Positions 6,431-14,626 of a stretch of DNA of 25,160 nt are shown here, one piece after another. How positions within the stretch are numbered: position 1 is the stretch's first letter; each line of letters starts with the position of its first letter. The position numbers and the translations under genes are program-made. The DNA is taken from IMG/VR virus record IMGVR_UViG_3300032334_002107, positions 1 through 25,160 of that record. The stretch is one strand, 5' to 3'. A model generated the notes under the pieces. It had not been told where the DNA came from. It saw only the letters and a list, made by a program, of their open reading frames with translations, and ran no database searches. Source of the stretch: a virus.

Positions 6431-7558
6431 ATGGCAACAAATTTCCCAACTAGCTTGGACGCTTTAACCAATCCTCAAGGAACTGATTCCGTACAGGCCG
6501 TACCTCACGCTGCCCAACACGCTAATGCTAATGATGCTATTGAAGCACTTCAAGCCAAGGTTGGAATTAATGGTTCAACAAATGCATCATCTCTTGATAA
6601 GCGTGTAGCAACCCTAGAAAATGCATCTGTAGATACAGAGGCAATTCAAGATATTGTAGCAGGAGTCCTAACTGCTGGAACCCACACAAATATTACTGTC
6701 ACATATGACGATACAGCAAATAAAATAAATTTAGCAGCTACATATAGCGATGAGCAGGTTATGGATGCTATTGCCACCGCTCTCACAGCAGGAACTGGCA
6801 TAACAAAAACCTATAATGATGCCGCAAATACAATTACTATTGCAGTTGATACCTCATCAATAGCAACTCAATCTTATGTAACTACAGCAATATCTAACTT
6901 AGTAAATTCAGCTCCTGGAGCACTAGACACATTAAATGAAATAGCAGCAGCTCTAGGAAATGATTCAAATTTTGCAACAACTATAACAAATGCACTTGCA
7001 CTTAAAGCGCCTTTAGCTTCACCAGCCTTAACTGGTACTCCAACGGCACCCACAGCTGGTAGTACAACAAATACAACTCAATTAGCAACAACAGCTTTTG
7101 TTCAAACAGCAAAAACTGCAGCAATAACTTCATCTAATTCTTATGCAGATGCAGCAGTAGCAAGTCTAGGTAACTCTATTGGTCAAGGATATGTTCCAAT
7201 AGGAGATATAGGGTCTGCAGATGGCGTAGCTGCCCTAGGCCCAGATGGATTTGTTCCAGATGCTCAATTAAATATAAATGAAAGAATTCAAGATGTAGCA
7301 TCAACTATGATTACAGCAGGAACACATTCAAATGTAACTGTTTCATATAATGATACGGCGGGCACACTAAGCTTTACTGGAATTCCTTTAACACAAGAGC
7401 AGGTACAAGATTTTATAGCCCCGCTTTTTGCACATAATAGTCACACAAATCTTATTGCTACATATGACGATACAAGCAATAAAGTAATTCTAGAAGCTTC
7501 AGGATCAGGATCAGGTTCTGGCGGAAGCTTAACAAATTCTTGGTTCTTGGGGGCATAA
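6431..7558 (+). CDS. Tail fibre shaft protein with hydrophobic C-terminal tail
   Basis: The 375-residue product opens with FPTSLDALTNPQGTDSVQAV, then HAAQHANANDAIEALQAKVG, an N-terminal motif very common in phage minor tail or fibre proteins. The shaft holds several copies of a repeat of type IQDIV-x5-TAGTHTNITVTYDDTANKI (about residues 76-104, 108-137 in shortened form, 288-317 and 321-350). It also has LDTLNEIAAALGND, TGTPTAPTAGSTTNTTQLATTAFVQ and VAALGPDGFVPDAQL segments. It ends in a Gly/Ser linker (SGSGSGSGGS) and a short hydrophobic tail (NSWFLGA), with no tip domain of its own. A small beta-sandwich gene starts two bases after the stop and may supply the cap. Confidence 0.7.
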   Translation: MATNFPTSLDALTNPQGTDSVQAVPHAAQHANANDAIEALQAKVGINGSTNASSLDKRVATLENASVDTEAIQDIVAGVLTAGTHTNITVTYDDTANKINLAATYSDEQVMDAIATALTAGTGITKTYNDAANTITIAVDTSSIATQSYVTTAISNLVNSAPGALDTLNEIAAALGNDSNFATTITNALALKAPLASPALTGTPTAPTAGSTTNTTQLATTAFVQTAKTAAITSSNSYADAAVASLGNSIGQGYVPIGDIGSADGVAALGPDGFVPDAQLNINERIQDVASTMITAGTHSNVTVSYNDTAGTLSFTGIPLTQEQVQDFIAPLFAHNSHTNLIATYDDTSNKVILEASGSGSGSGGSLTNSWFLGA

Positions 7559-7559
7559 T

Positions 7560-8015
7560 ATGGCAATTAGAAGATTAGGCGTAGTTAATCCAGCGGCGGA
7601 TACAAATGTATTAGTAGCAACAGCAGTAGCCTCATATCTTGCTTCAGTAATTGTTACAAATAAAGATACAGTTTCTAAAACTGGAAGAGTATGGGTTGTT
7701 CCAGCAGGAGCAACTCTTGCATCACAATATTCATATGTAGTTTATGATGTTGCAATACCAGCGGGGAACTCAATAGAAACCCATAGATTTGCAATTAACT
7801 CTGGAGATAGCGTATATGTTCGTTCTAATTCAGCAAACCTATCATTTACACTTAATGGAATATATGACTCTACTACATCTATTGATGCCCACCTTTTACA
7901 AACAACAAATGTTCATGGAATTGCCGATACATCATTATTGGCTACTACTACAACAACAAATTCCCTAAATACCCGCCTAATCAATATCGAGCTAGGCCTA
8001 GGGATATTTGATTAA
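7560..8015 (+). CDS. Small beta-sandwich fibre-associated protein
   Basis: The 151-residue product has a beta-rich core: NPAADTNVLVATAVASYLASVIVTNKD, GRVWVVPAG, YVVYDVAIPAGNSIETHRFAINSGDSVYVRS, then LSFTLNGI. Paralogues are encoded at 11481, 11874 and 18643 (shared scheme 'SVIVTNK...VWVVP...YDVAI..NS...F....GD.VYVR....LSF...G'). This copy has an added C-terminal region with VHGIADTSLLAT, a motif also found in the fibre at 3299, and a short coiled-coil-like end (LNTRLINIELGLG). Its start is two bases after the upstream stop and uses the GGGGG in the end of that gene as Shine-Dalgarno. The likely role is a fibre cap or decoration. Confidence 0.55.
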   Translation: MAIRRLGVVNPAADTNVLVATAVASYLASVIVTNKDTVSKTGRVWVVPAGATLASQYSYVVYDVAIPAGNSIETHRFAINSGDSVYVRSNSANLSFTLNGIYDSTTSIDAHLLQTTNVHGIADTSLLATTTTTNSLNTRLINIELGLGIFD

Positions 8016-8035
8016 AAGCCGAAGAATGCTATAAT
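8008..8035 (+). promoter_or_regulatory. Promoter for the 8052 fibre cassette
   Basis: TTGATT (8008-8013), a 16-bp spacer and TATAAT (8030-8035) preceded by TGC, giving an extended -10. The leader to ATG 8052 is 16 nt and carries the Shine-Dalgarno AGGAG. Confidence 0.62.
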
Positions 8036-8051
8036 ACATTAGGAGACCAAA

Positions 8052-9965
8052 ATGCCAAATTATTCAAGTTTATCAACCCAGATCGATGCGATCAAGAGTG
8101 AAATATCATCCTCTCTCGCAGCATCTGCCTATTCTGCCCAAGACCTAGTCTATGTGGCAAAAGCGCTTCAAGCGCTAGGTTCAGTAGTTGCACCAGATGG
8201 TGTATCTAACATTACGGTTAATGACAATATTTATCTCGGCGCAACAGCAGAAGCTTTTGCAACCACTGCCGCTCTAACAAATCCTAATTTAGTAATTGCT
8301 GTAAGCAAAGACGACTACGCACAGCTAGCATTCACAAATAGATCTTCAAATGCCAACGCATCAACAGATGTTATTCTTTATTCAAATAACGGTAACGATG
8401 CCTCTGGTTATATTGACATGGGTATTACATCCTCTAACTTTGCCGATCCAGACTTTACAGTTACTGGAAAAGGCGATGGCTACATATTTATGGTTGGAGC
8501 AGAAGCTGGAGTTCAAGATAAGGGTAACCTAGTACTTGCAACTTCTGATACGGGCCTAGAAAATAAGATTATATTTGCAGCAGGAGGTCTTGCTTCAGAT
8601 AATACACAGATGGTAATTACACCTGATGTAAACGTACATATTGAAATTCCTACTCCATCAACATCACCAACAACAGGAGCACTTACAGTAGCTGGCGGAG
8701 TTGGTATTACTGGAGATGTTAATATTAATGGCGCAATTACATTTGGCGGTACAGGAACGTCAGTTTCAACAGCAAACCTTTCAGTGACAGACCCTCTATT
8801 ATTTGTTGGCAATGCCAACTCAGGTGATGCGCTAGATTTAGGATTTGTTGGTGAATACTCAACATCAGCTGCAACAATTACAAAAACAGTTTCCAATAAA
8901 GCTTTAACATCTAATATAGCAACACTTACTACATCTACTACCCATGGGTTTGCTATTGGAGATTATGCGGTAGTATCTGGAGTAGACGCTACTTTTAACG
9001 GAACTTATTTAATTGCTTCAGTTCCTACAACTACAACATTTACATATGCTAAAACAGCAACCAATGTAACCTCCGCAGCAGCAACAGGATCTGCAGCAGT
9101 ATCTTTAAAGCGCAGATTTGCAGCGGTAACAAGAGATGCATCTGACGGAGTAATTAAATTTGCATCAAATATTACAACAAAACCCACAAGCACAATTAAT
9201 TTTTCAGAAGCGGGATTAACTTATTCTGATATTAAGGCTGGATCAATTCAAGTAGACTCAGCAGTAATTGGAAATGTAGATAATACAGAGCTACAATATC
9301 TAAATGGCGTAACATCTGCAATTCAGACTCAAATTAATACTAAGCTAGCATCAGCAACTGCTGCTACAACATATGCTCCAATTGATGGTGCTACACTTAC
9401 TGGTACAGTAACACTTCCAGCAACTACTTCAGTTGGAAATGTATCTGCAACAGAGTTGCAATATCTTTCAACAGTAACATCAGATGTTCAAACACAATTA
9501 GATTCTAAGCTTGGAACAAGTACCGCTGCATCGACATATGCACCGCTTACTGGTGCTTCATTAACACGTCCAGTATTAACATCAGCATTTGAAACAAACT
9601 CAGTTTCTGCAACAGCAGCAACAGGAACAGTAAATGTAGATTTATCTACAGCAGCCGTTCATTATTACACTGCAAATGCAGCAGCAAACTGGACATTTAA
9701 TTTTAGAGGAAATGGATCAACTACACTTAACTCATTATTGTCAGTTAATCAATCTGCTACAGTAGCGTTTTTAGTGACAAATGGTTCAACCGCATATTAT
9801 CCAACAGCATTTACAGTTGACGGGTCTGCAGTAACTCCAAAATGGCAAGGTGGATCTGCACCAACTTCAGGAAGCGTTTCAGCAATAGATTCATATACAT
9901 TTACAATTATTAAAACAGGTTCGGGGGCATATACGGTCCTTGCTTCACAAGCTAAGTTTGCATAA
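8052..9965 (+). CDS. Long tail fibre protein, paralogue A (637 aa)
   Basis: The N-terminus (YSSLSTQIDAIKSEISSSLA, with AQDLVYVAKALQALG) is predicted helical or coiled. A conserved body follows: ASTDVILYSNNGNDASGYID, GKGDGYIFMVG, GNLVLATSDTG, NKIIFAAGG, ITPDVNVHIEIPTPSTS and TGALTVAGGVGITGDVNING, then a TDPLLFVGNANSGDALDLG segment. Residues 276-352 are an inserted Ig-like module (TVSNKALTSNIATLTTSTTH through TTFTYAKTATNVTSAAATG). After it come two shaft repeats of type TELQYL-x-GVTS-x-IQTQ ending KLASATAATTYAPI. The C-terminal ~115 residues (ANWTFNFRGNG, WQGGSAPTSGS, ending YTVLASQAKFA) match a tip domain common in phage fibres. The genes at 12439 and 17143 are paralogues. Confidence 0.72.
   Translation: MPNYSSLSTQIDAIKSEISSSLAASAYSAQDLVYVAKALQALGSVVAPDGVSNITVNDNIYLGATAEAFATTAALTNPNLVIAVSKDDYAQLAFTNRSSNANASTDVILYSNNGNDASGYIDMGITSSNFADPDFTVTGKGDGYIFMVGAEAGVQDKGNLVLATSDTGLENKIIFAAGGLASDNTQMVITPDVNVHIEIPTPSTSPTTGALTVAGGVGITGDVNINGAITFGGTGTSVSTANLSVTDPLLFVGNANSGDALDLGFVGEYSTSAATITKTVSNKALTSNIATLTTSTTHGFAIGDYAVVSGVDATFNGTYLIASVPTTTTFTYAKTATNVTSAAATGSAAVSLKRRFAAVTRDASDGVIKFASNITTKPTSTINFSEAGLTYSDIKAGSIQVDSAVIGNVDNTELQYLNGVTSAIQTQINTKLASATAATTYAPIDGATLTGTVTLPATTSVGNVSATELQYLSTVTSDVQTQLDSKLGTSTAASTYAPLTGASLTRPVLTSAFETNSVSATAATGTVNVDLSTAAVHYYTANAAANWTFNFRGNGSTTLNSLLSVNQSATVAFLVTNGSTAYYPTAFTVDGSAVTPKWQGGSAPTSGSVSAIDSYTFTIIKTGSGAYTVLASQAKFA
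8877..9107 (+). repeat. Inserted Ig-like module, copy 1
   Basis: This segment encodes about 76 residues from ITKTVSNKALTSN to ATGSAAVS. Equivalent modules lie at 13318-13542 and 17956-18183. Copies 1 and 3 are at the same place, after EYSTS; copy 2 is elsewhere in its gene. Protein identity between copies 1 and 3 is very high while many third-codon positions differ, so this is not a recent copy. Confidence 0.75.
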
Positions 9966-9975
9966 GGAGGGCTAA

Positions 9976-11481
9976 ATGCCATTATTAGAAACTCGTGGTT
10001 CTAGTTCAGCGGTAGCATATGGACTCAATAGTGGCTCTTTATTCCCAGGACTCTTTGCTAGGTATGATGCATCAGTTTCTGGATCTTTAACTCTATCTGG
10101 TTCTAATGTAACTCAATGGAATGATATATCTGGAAACGGGTATCATTTAAATGTTCCAACAATAACTCCAACTCCAGCAACTCCAGGAACCGCTCCAGTA
10201 TATTCTGCAACAGCTTTTAACTCTAAGCCAGGATTAATATTTAATGGCACTTCAAGCACATTAGCTACAATAAACAACACAATTACATTTGGAGCTCCAG
10301 GATTTGTCATGTTTATGGTTGCAAGTATTGAGACACCAAACGTTGCGATTATTGCAGAGCATACTGATACAGGAAATGATGGTGGATGGTATATAAATGC
10401 TGGTAGAGGCCACAGTATAAAATATGCTCAAGATGCTACTAGACAATCATGTAGGCACGTTTACCCAAACGGCCCAACATGGGCAGCAGATGGCGGAAAG
10501 AAAGTGATCACATTTGGTTTTAATGGAATTAATAAAAAAGTAAGACTAAGATCAAATAAATTAGAGCATGCATTTGATCCATTATCTAACCCCGCAGGTA
10601 TAGATGATAGCTTAACTGGAGACGGATTCGGCACGGAAGCTGGAAAAATATTCTTTATGTCTAGAGGTGCTACTGGCATTTATACAAAGGGAACAGTCTC
10701 TGAAATAATTATATGCAAAGCAGATTTAAGTAATGCTCAAATTGCTGCTATAGAAGACTTCTTGATTGCTAAATGGTCTATTAATAGCTTGACTGCACCA
10801 GTTTCTTCAAACTTAATTCTTCATTATGATGCGGCAGATATTCGTTCACACAATGCATTTAATACGATAGACTTGCCAGCAACAACTGGATGGCAGGATA
10901 TTACAACTAATGCAAAGCATTTAACAAATTCAAATGCTACATACACAACAACTGGTTCTGGTGGGTCATGGGTTATGAATGGAACTAATGCTAAATTCCA
11001 GGCAGACACAATGGCAGGTCTATTGACTGGTAAAAGCGAAGCAACAGTATCTGTTATGTACAAGAGCTTAGGTACAGATAATGATGCCATGGTCTGGGAC
11101 TTCGGTAATACTTCTGGTGGAAGAGATTACTTCTCTATGAGACAAAATTGGTCTGGCGGACAAACAACAGGGTATAACTCTACTGGAAGTTTATTTGGAA
11201 CTGCAACATTTGGCGCATCTGTAACTAATGTATGGAAACATTATGTCTTTACAAGAAGAGCGGGTGTTCTGTATGCCTATGTAAATGGTGTATTAAATAA
11301 CACTGGAAGTACAATGACAGATACTATGAACACAATTAATAGACTTATTATTGCTCAGGATAATATCGGTACAAACTTTGCTTGGGCAGAATATGGAAAT
11401 TTCTTAGTTTATGATAGAGGTTTAACAGGAACAGAAATTTCCCAGATGTTTGAATACTATAGAAATAGGTATCAAATCTAA
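9976..11481 (+). CDS. Adhesin with two tandem LamG/concanavalin-like domains
   Basis: This 501-residue protein has a short N-terminal peptide (LLETRGSSSAVAYGLNSG), then two lectin-like jelly-roll domains. The first (about 26-268) begins LFARYDASVSGSLTLSGSNV, continues TQWNDISGNGYHLNV, and has FNGTSSTLATIN, FVMFMVASI and SEIIICKADLSNAQIAAIEDFL. The second (about 279-501) begins NLILHYDAADIRSHNAFNT with WQDITTNAKHLTNS, and has WVMNGTNAKFQ, HYVFTRRAGVLYAYVNGVLN and LVYDRGLTGTEISQMFEYYRN. These are standard signatures for the fold, which often binds glycans, so this is a candidate receptor-binding tip for the fibre encoded just upstream. Shine-Dalgarno AAGGAGGG precedes ATG by six bases. Confidence 0.75.
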   Translation: MPLLETRGSSSAVAYGLNSGSLFPGLFARYDASVSGSLTLSGSNVTQWNDISGNGYHLNVPTITPTPATPGTAPVYSATAFNSKPGLIFNGTSSTLATINNTITFGAPGFVMFMVASIETPNVAIIAEHTDTGNDGGWYINAGRGHSIKYAQDATRQSCRHVYPNGPTWAADGGKKVITFGFNGINKKVRLRSNKLEHAFDPLSNPAGIDDSLTGDGFGTEAGKIFFMSRGATGIYTKGTVSEIIICKADLSNAQIAAIEDFLIAKWSINSLTAPVSSNLILHYDAADIRSHNAFNTIDLPATTGWQDITTNAKHLTNSNATYTTTGSGGSWVMNGTNAKFQADTMAGLLTGKSEATVSVMYKSLGTDNDAMVWDFGNTSGGRDYFSMRQNWSGGQTTGYNSTGSLFGTATFGASVTNVWKHYVFTRRAGVLYAYVNGVLNNTGSTMTDTMNTINRLIIAQDNIGTNFAWAEYGNFLVYDRGLTGTEISQMFEYYRNRYQI

Positions 11482-11852
11482 TGGCAATTTCAAGACTAGC
11501 AACATCTAATCCAGCATCTAATACAGATATACTTTTGTATACTGGATCAAGAACTATTTTGACTTCAGTTATTGCTACAAATAAATCTTCAGATCCCGCC
11601 ACAATTAGAGTATGGGTTATTCCACTAGACCAGGATGCAACTCCTGCAAATTATGTATTTATTTCTTACAACGTAGCAATTAGCGGGAATAACAGCCTGG
11701 AGACTTTTAGATTTCCAGTTTTGACTGGAGATAAAGTTTATGTGCGGGCTTCAACAGGAGATATTTCATTTAGCCTTTCAGGCATAGATGATACAACAGT
11801 TACTGGGCTTGAGTATGCGACCTTAGAGGCGCTTATTCTGGGCTTGGCATAG
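11481..11852 (+). CDS. Small beta-sandwich fibre-associated protein (paralogue of 7560)
   Basis: The 123-residue product begins MAISRLATSNPASNTDILLY, close to MAIRRLGVVNPAADTNVLVA of the protein at 7560. It keeps SVIATNKSSDPATIRVWVIP, YVFISYNVAISGNNSLETFRFPVLTGDKVYVRAST and ISFSLSGI. It lacks the VHGIADTS region and ends in a short hydrophobic helix (EYATLEALILGLA). Its start overlaps the stop of the LamG gene (TAATG), so it is coupled to it. It is probably a capping or decoration subunit of the same appendage. Confidence 0.55.
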   Translation: MAISRLATSNPASNTDILLYTGSRTILTSVIATNKSSDPATIRVWVIPLDQDATPANYVFISYNVAISGNNSLETFRFPVLTGDKVYVRASTGDISFSLSGIDDTTVTGLEYATLEALILGLA

Positions 11853-11861
11853 GAGATATAG

Positions 11862-11867
11862 TATAAT
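11862..11867 (+). promoter_or_regulatory. Leaderless-type -10 box before 11874
   Basis: TATAAT at 11862-11867 is followed by only six bases before ATG 11874. The nearest purine-rich Shine-Dalgarno-like run (AGGAGA, 11851-11856) is 17 bases from the ATG, too far to serve it. No convincing -35 is seen. A transcript from this box would start at or beside the ATG. Confidence 0.5.
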
Positions 11868-11873
11868 AACAAT

Positions 11874-12188
11874 ATGGCAAATTTTGGGAATGTAAAGTCA
11901 ACTTCAGTAGGAACCTCGGCGGTAAGCCTAAAGGTTGTAACCACCCCTACTCTTGTAACAGGATGTAACATTCTAAACAAGACTGGATCAACTGCCTCAA
12001 TATCTCTTTATGTGACAAACAACTCAGTAAATTACTACATATTTAAAGACAAGCAGATTGACGGAAATACAAACATAGAGGCAATAACAGGAAACAAGAT
12101 TGTCCTCGTAAGCGGAGACACATTAAAGGCGATATCAGATGTTTCAGCAGCCTTTGATATAATTGTTTCTACATTGGACGGATTCTAA
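11874..12188 (+). CDS. Small beta-sandwich protein, diverged paralogue
   Basis: The 104-residue product includes VGTSAVSLKVVTTPTLVTG, CNILNKTGSTASISLYVTNN, NYYIFKDKQIDGNTNIEAIT, KIVLVSGDTLKAISDVSAAF and DIIVSTLDGF. The layout (strand, 'N-K-x-G/D-x3-x-I/V', 'G.....GD.L...S....F') follows the 7560/11481/18643 family, but identity is low. The start lacks a usable Shine-Dalgarno and sits six bases after a TATAAT box. Its stop overlaps the next start (TAATG). Its role is unknown; probably structural. Confidence 0.5.
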   Translation: MANFGNVKSTSVGTSAVSLKVVTTPTLVTGCNILNKTGSTASISLYVTNNSVNYYIFKDKQIDGNTNIEAITGNKIVLVSGDTLKAISDVSAAFDIIVSTLDGF

Positions 12189-12439
12189 TGGCCACAATAT
12201 CTAACCCAAATGAGGTCACAGACCTCAGCTTTGCAAATAACACATTTTATGGATTTAAGATTATTGCCGATACGGGCAAATTCTACGTCCACGTAATAAA
12301 TGACGGGTCAACCGTAGAATTACCAGTAGATGACGTACTAAAAGATAATCAGTATAGAACTTGGATTTGGACCAAAAATACTGTACAATTTAGTTGGGAC
12401 GGCACAAAGAAAACACACCTTAAGATGGAGATAAAATAA
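12188..12439 (+). CDS. Small hypothetical protein in the fibre array
   Basis: This 83-residue beta-rich protein contains DLSFANNTFYGFKIIADTGK, FYVHVINDGSTVELPVDDVL and WIWTKNTVQFSWDGTKKTHL. I do not recognise the family. It overlaps its neighbours at both ends by TAATG junctions, between a small beta-sandwich gene and the CBM-bearing fibre at 12439. A fibre-connector role is possible by position alone. Confidence 0.5.
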   Translation: MATISNPNEVTDLSFANNTFYGFKIIADTGKFYVHVINDGSTVELPVDDVLKDNQYRTWIWTKNTVQFSWDGTKKTHLKMEIK

Positions 12440-14616
12440 TGACACAAATTATAGATTTAGGCAAACTTAGATTTCACTGGGCTGATTCATATAACGGCAG
12501 CACAGAATACGAATTAAACGACGTAGTCAAATACGGTGGAAACGCATACGTTTACACAAACGCAGTTGCAACAACTGGTAACCTCCCAACTAACACCACA
12601 TATTGGAAAACAATGGTGGAAGGAATTAACTTCTTAGGTGTATATTCATCTGGCACAGCATATAAGCCAGGAGACTCAGTAACACATGGTGCAAATCTTT
12701 ATCTTTGCGAAAATCCATCAACTGGAAATACCCCACCAAATGCTACATATTGGTCATTGATTGCAAGCGGAATTCAATACAATGGAACTTGGTCAAGCGT
12801 AACATCTTATCAAAAAGATGATGTTGTAAATTATGGCGGATCAGCATATATAGCATTAAGAGATACAGATGCAGATCAACCAGATATCTCTGCCTCAGAC
12901 TGGGCAAAATTAGTAGATGGAACATATCCATCACAAGCTGGTCTAACAAATTATATTTTAAAAACAAATGGTACAAGCGTATCATGGACAAATGCTCCAA
13001 CATTAGATGATGCAACAATTGTTGACGATCTAATTGTAGGAGGAACAATATATGGCGGAAATAACGCAGACGATTTTGATGCGGCGGCAGTACTAACTGG
13101 AGCTAAAGCAGTATTTGATATGAACTCATCTCCATATGGACAGATTGCAGTACATAACTCAAACACAACTTCATCAACAGATGTTATTGCATATTCCGCA
13201 AATGGAATAGATGCCTCTGGTTGGATTGATATGGGTATCACTGGAGAAGACTTTAGTCAGGCAACATTTGGAATTACAGGACCAAATGATGGATACATCT
13301 TCATGCAAGCCCCTGAAACATTTACAGAGACTGTAACAAACAAAGCATTAACAAACAATGTAGCGACATTAACTATTGGAGCAAACGACTTTAGAGTTGG
13401 AATGCCAGTAACCGTAACAGGCGTTGACGCAACATTTAACGGCACCTATACAATTACAGCCAGAACATCTACAACATTTAGTTATGCAAAAACAGCATCT
13501 AACGTAACATCAACAGCGGCTTCAGGTACAGCAGTTGCTGGTAAAACAGGAGCAGGCAATTTAGTTCTTGCAACTGGCGCAAACGGTACAGAAAATAAGA
13601 TTGTATTTGCTGCAGGTGGATATGATTCTGGTAATGAGCAAATGAGCATTACTCCTGACGTAAATGTACATATTGAAATCCCTACCCCTTCAACATCATC
13701 AACAACAGGAGCACTTACAGTAGTCGGTGGCGTAGGAATTGCGGGATCAGTTAATATTGCTGGTAACACAACAATTACTGGTAACTTAACATTTGGCGGA
13801 GGATCAACAACTACATCAAATCTTGCTGTATCTGACCCGCTTATTTTTGTTGGAAATGCAGCAACTGGAGATACAAATGATCTTGGAATTATTGAAGAAT
13901 ATCGGACTGGCGGATCAACTAAGTATGCTGGTATTGTTCGTGATGCTACAGATGGAATATTTAAAGTATTTAATGGTGCATCAACAAAACCAACATCTAC
14001 AGTTAACTTTTCAGAAGCTGGGCTTGGATATGGCTCATTGCAAGCAGGAGCAGTTTCAGCAGCGGCAATAACTGGTTCAGGAAATCTTACAATTGCAACA
14101 GATAAGCTTGTAGTTAATTCATCTACAGGAGCAATCACCGCCGCAGGAACATTTACTCCTTCAGGTTTAGTAACAGCAAATGGTGGAATTACTTCATCAG
14201 GAACGGTCACTTTAACAGGCGGAGTTTCAATGAGTGGAACAGTTGATGTTCAGGAATTGCGTGAATCAGTAGTAGATGTAACACTTTCTACAAATGCTGG
14301 AACACTAGATTGGACAGCTGGAAATATTTATTATGTTTCTAATGCTCCAACAGGGAATATGACATTTAATGCAACAAATGTTCCAACTGATAACTCAAAA
14401 ATTATGACAATTAACGTTATGGTAGTACAAGGTGCTACAGGATATGTTCCAGGAACATTTCAAATTGGTGGAACATCTCAAACAATTCGTTGGGCTGGAG
14501 GATCAGCACCAACACCAACATCATCAGCTGGAAAGATTGATATTTTTTCATTCACAATGCAAAGAACTTCAGCTGGAGCATGGATAGTATACGGTTCAGC
14601 AGCACTAAACTTCTAA
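12439..14616 (+). CDS. Long tail fibre, paralogue B, with three N-terminal carbohydrate-binding-like repeats (725 aa)
   Basis: Residues 11-165 hold three repeats of a chitin/cellulose-binding-like fold (CBM5/12 type): W14 to W56 with ELNDVVKYGGNAYVY, 68-106 with KPGDSVTHGANLYLC ending YW, and W118 to W155 with QKDDVVNYGGSAYIA. A short link (YPSQAGLTNYILKTNGTSVSW) leads to the body shared with the fibres at 8052 and 17143: ASGWIDMGITGEDF, GPNDGYIFM, GAGNLVLATGANG, ITPDVNVHIEIPTPSTSS and SDPLIFVGNAATGDTNDLG. The Ig-like module (residues 294-368) is inserted here after GYIFMQAPE, not after the EY(S/R)T position used by the paralogues. The C-terminal ~115 residues (NIYYVSNAPTGNMTFNA, IRWAGGSAPTPTSS, WIVYGSAALNF) are the same tip domain as in 8052. 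A GGAG 9 bases upstream and a TAATG overlap set the start. Confidence 0.72.
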   Translation: MTQIIDLGKLRFHWADSYNGSTEYELNDVVKYGGNAYVYTNAVATTGNLPTNTTYWKTMVEGINFLGVYSSGTAYKPGDSVTHGANLYLCENPSTGNTPPNATYWSLIASGIQYNGTWSSVTSYQKDDVVNYGGSAYIALRDTDADQPDISASDWAKLVDGTYPSQAGLTNYILKTNGTSVSWTNAPTLDDATIVDDLIVGGTIYGGNNADDFDAAAVLTGAKAVFDMNSSPYGQIAVHNSNTTSSTDVIAYSANGIDASGWIDMGITGEDFSQATFGITGPNDGYIFMQAPETFTETVTNKALTNNVATLTIGANDFRVGMPVTVTGVDATFNGTYTITARTSTTFSYAKTASNVTSTAASGTAVAGKTGAGNLVLATGANGTENKIVFAAGGYDSGNEQMSITPDVNVHIEIPTPSTSSTTGALTVVGGVGIAGSVNIAGNTTITGNLTFGGGSTTTSNLAVSDPLIFVGNAATGDTNDLGIIEEYRTGGSTKYAGIVRDATDGIFKVFNGASTKPTSTVNFSEAGLGYGSLQAGAVSAAAITGSGNLTIATDKLVVNSSTGAITAAGTFTPSGLVTANGGITSSGTVTLTGGVSMSGTVDVQELRESVVDVTLSTNAGTLDWTAGNIYYVSNAPTGNMTFNATNVPTDNSKIMTINVMVVQGATGYVPGTFQIGGTSQTIRWAGGSAPTPTSSAGKIDIFSFTMQRTSAGAWIVYGSAALNF
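13318..13542 (+). repeat. Inserted Ig-like module, copy 2 (different insertion site)
   Basis: It encodes about 75 residues from TFTETVTNKALTNN to ASGTAVAG. It interrupts the conserved body between GYIFMQAPE and GAGNLVLATG. The paralogues read through this point without it, and this gene in turn lacks the module at their insertion point (EEYRTGGSTKYAGIVRD). Confidence 0.75.
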
Positions 14617-14626
14617 GGAGATTCAA

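Noticed and set aside
13482-14210. 242-residue open frame on the minus strand
   Set aside because: It is antisense to the 12439 fibre, with no ribosome site and a Pro/Val/Ala composition typical of an antisense shadow of Thr/Gly/Ala-rich coding.
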